Below the pieces are notes generated by a model. It was not told the origin of the DNA, ran no database searches, and saw only the letters and a program-made list of their open reading frames with translations. From Micromonospora sp. MP36 (GTDB lineage Bacteria > Actinomycetota > Actinomycetes > Mycobacteriales > Micromonosporaceae): a DNA stretch of 64,000 nucleotides. Each line of letters opens with the position of its first letter. Within the stretch, counting starts at the first letter, position 1. The DNA lies in NCBI RefSeq assembly GCF_008119785.1, contig NZ_VSFA01000024.1, positions 1-64,000 of the forward strand, given 5' to 3'. Of the stretch, positions 63,205 to 64,000 are shown piece by piece. The position numbers and the translations under genes are program-made.

Positions 63205-64000
63205 GCCGGTCGCCGTCCTGGATCAGGCGCCGGCCGGGCCCGGCTCAGCCCCGACCGTGACCGTGACCGTGGTCGTCTGCGTCTACACCGAGCGGCGGTG
63301 GCCACAGATCGTCCGGGCGGTCCGCTCCGTGCTGACGCAGGACGCACCGGCGGCACAGGTCGTCGTGGTCGTCGACCACAACCCGGCGCTGCTGGACCGG
63401 GTACGGGCCTCGTTCCCCGAGCTGACCGTCGTGCCGAACACCGGCCCGCGCGGCCTCTCGGCGGCCCGCAACACCGGGCTGGCCCGGGCGACCGGCGAGA
63501 TCGTGGCCTTCCTCGACGACGACGCCGAAGCGGAGCCCAACTGGCTGGCCCGGCTGCTGCCGCACTACGGGGACGAGCGGGTGCTCGCCGTCGGCGGCCA
63601 CGCCGTACCGGCCTGGGAGGAGGAACGGCCGCGCTGGCTGCCCCCCGAGTTCGACTGGGTGGTCGGGTGCAGCTTCACCGGCCAGCCCACGGAGGTCGCC
63701 CCCGTACGAAACGTCATCGGCTGCAACATGTCCTTCCGCCGGTCGGTCCTGGATCGCACCACCGGCTTCGACCCGGCGCTCGGTCGGGTCGGCCGGACGC
63801 CGGTCGGCTGCGAGGAGACGGAACTCTGCATCCGGATCAGGCAGCTCGAACCGGACGGCGTGGTGCTCTACGAGCCCGCGGCCCTGGTCCGGCACCGGGT
63901 GACCGTCGACCGGGCGACGTGGCGCTACTTCCGGCAGCGCTGCTTCTCCGAGGGGCGGTCCAAGGCGGTCGTCGCCCGGCTGGTCGGCAGCGACGCCGGG
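63149..64000 (+). CDS. Glycosyltransferase family 2, truncated by the window end
   Basis: At least 284 residues are encoded and the frame is open to the end. After a Ser/Ala-rich N-terminal 40 residues comes the GT-A fold: TVTVVVCVYTERRWPQIVRA, VVVVVDHNPALLDRV, PNTGPRGLSAARNTGLARAT, GEIVAFLDDDAEAEPNWLAR (DDD motif), VIGCNMSFRRSVLDRTTGFD and the catalytic-site segment CEETELCIRIRQ (ED-type base). Probably a family 2 glycosyltransferase acting in the same surface glycan pathway. The ATG at 63149 has GGAAGG four bases before it, and it overlaps the APH-like gene by 56 bases in another frame. Confidence 0.88.
   Translation, partial: MTIHAGSAATSNASSPASEPVAVLDQAPAGPGSAPTVTVTVVVCVYTERRWPQIVRAVRSVLTQDAPAAQVVVVVDHNPALLDRVRASFPELTVVPNTGPRGLSAARNTGLARATGEIVAFLDDDAEAEPNWLARLLPHYGDERVLAVGGHAVPAWEEERPRWLPPEFDWVVGCSFTGQPTEVAPVRNVIGCNMSFRRSVLDRTTGFDPALGRVGRTPVGCEETELCIRIRQLEPDGVVLYEPAALVRHRVTVDRATWRYFRQRCFSEGRSKAVVARLVGSDAG

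Overview
The window is about 72% GC by eye, with many GTG starts, ATGA/GTGA stop-start overlaps and GC-rich hairpin terminators. It carries a c-di-AMP (ydaO) riboswitch ahead of an Rpf/LysM gene. Together these point to a filamentous actinobacterium, most likely Micromonospora or another Micromonosporaceae. That placement is inferred from gene content, not computed.

Layout. 1-2563: a TnpB (IS200/IS605-type) gene split by an IS110-family element; the element's long 3' non-coding end contains a hairpin that looks like the target-binding loop of a bridge RNA. 2721-3311: DinB-like protein. 3539-13148 (minus): secreted oxidative carbohydrate locus, made of a cupredoxin/Ig/DUF1080 protein, a Tat-exported sugar isomerase/epimerase-like protein, a two-domain multicopper oxidase, and a giant ThuA/F5-8C/PQQ-dehydrogenase/PKD/DUF1080 protein. 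14161-24550: M4 protease, YbaB-like protein, riboswitch-controlled Rpf, GH3, LLM-hemerythrin fusion, GH25 and HtpG. 24685-26875: GntR regulator, sterol desaturase-type hydroxylase and lysoplasmalogenase, translationally coupled. 26946-35811: TetR with a divergent membrane protein, a two-component pair whose kinase is frameshifted, two small membrane proteins, a second multicopper oxidase and a divergent intact two-component system. 35899-36384: SmpB. 36476-46141: a 3,221-residue secreted RTX protein. 46671-47903: GH16 with a ricin-type lectin domain. 47986-53805: a giant TIR / degenerate phosphoesterase / NACHT / pentapeptide / WD40 protein, a candidate immune or signalling NLR. 53881-56746: ArsB/CitM-type transporter and M14 carboxypeptidase. 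57497 to the end: a tightly coupled exopolysaccharide or cell-surface glycan operon that runs off the window.

How the parts fit. The 3.5-13.1 kb locus reads as an extracellular oxidative sugar system: a quinoprotein dehydrogenase, two DUF1080 modules (a family that includes 3-keto-glycoside hydrolases), an isomerase-like protein, and copper proteins that could pass electrons to oxygen. The M4 and M14 peptidases, GH3, GH16, GH25 and RTX protein show a strong investment in secreted enzymes. The most unusual items are the bridge-RNA-like loop whose two guides match both sides of the actual insertion site, the TIR-pseudophosphoesterase-NACHT protein, the oxidative operon, and a palindrome family placed between convergent genes.
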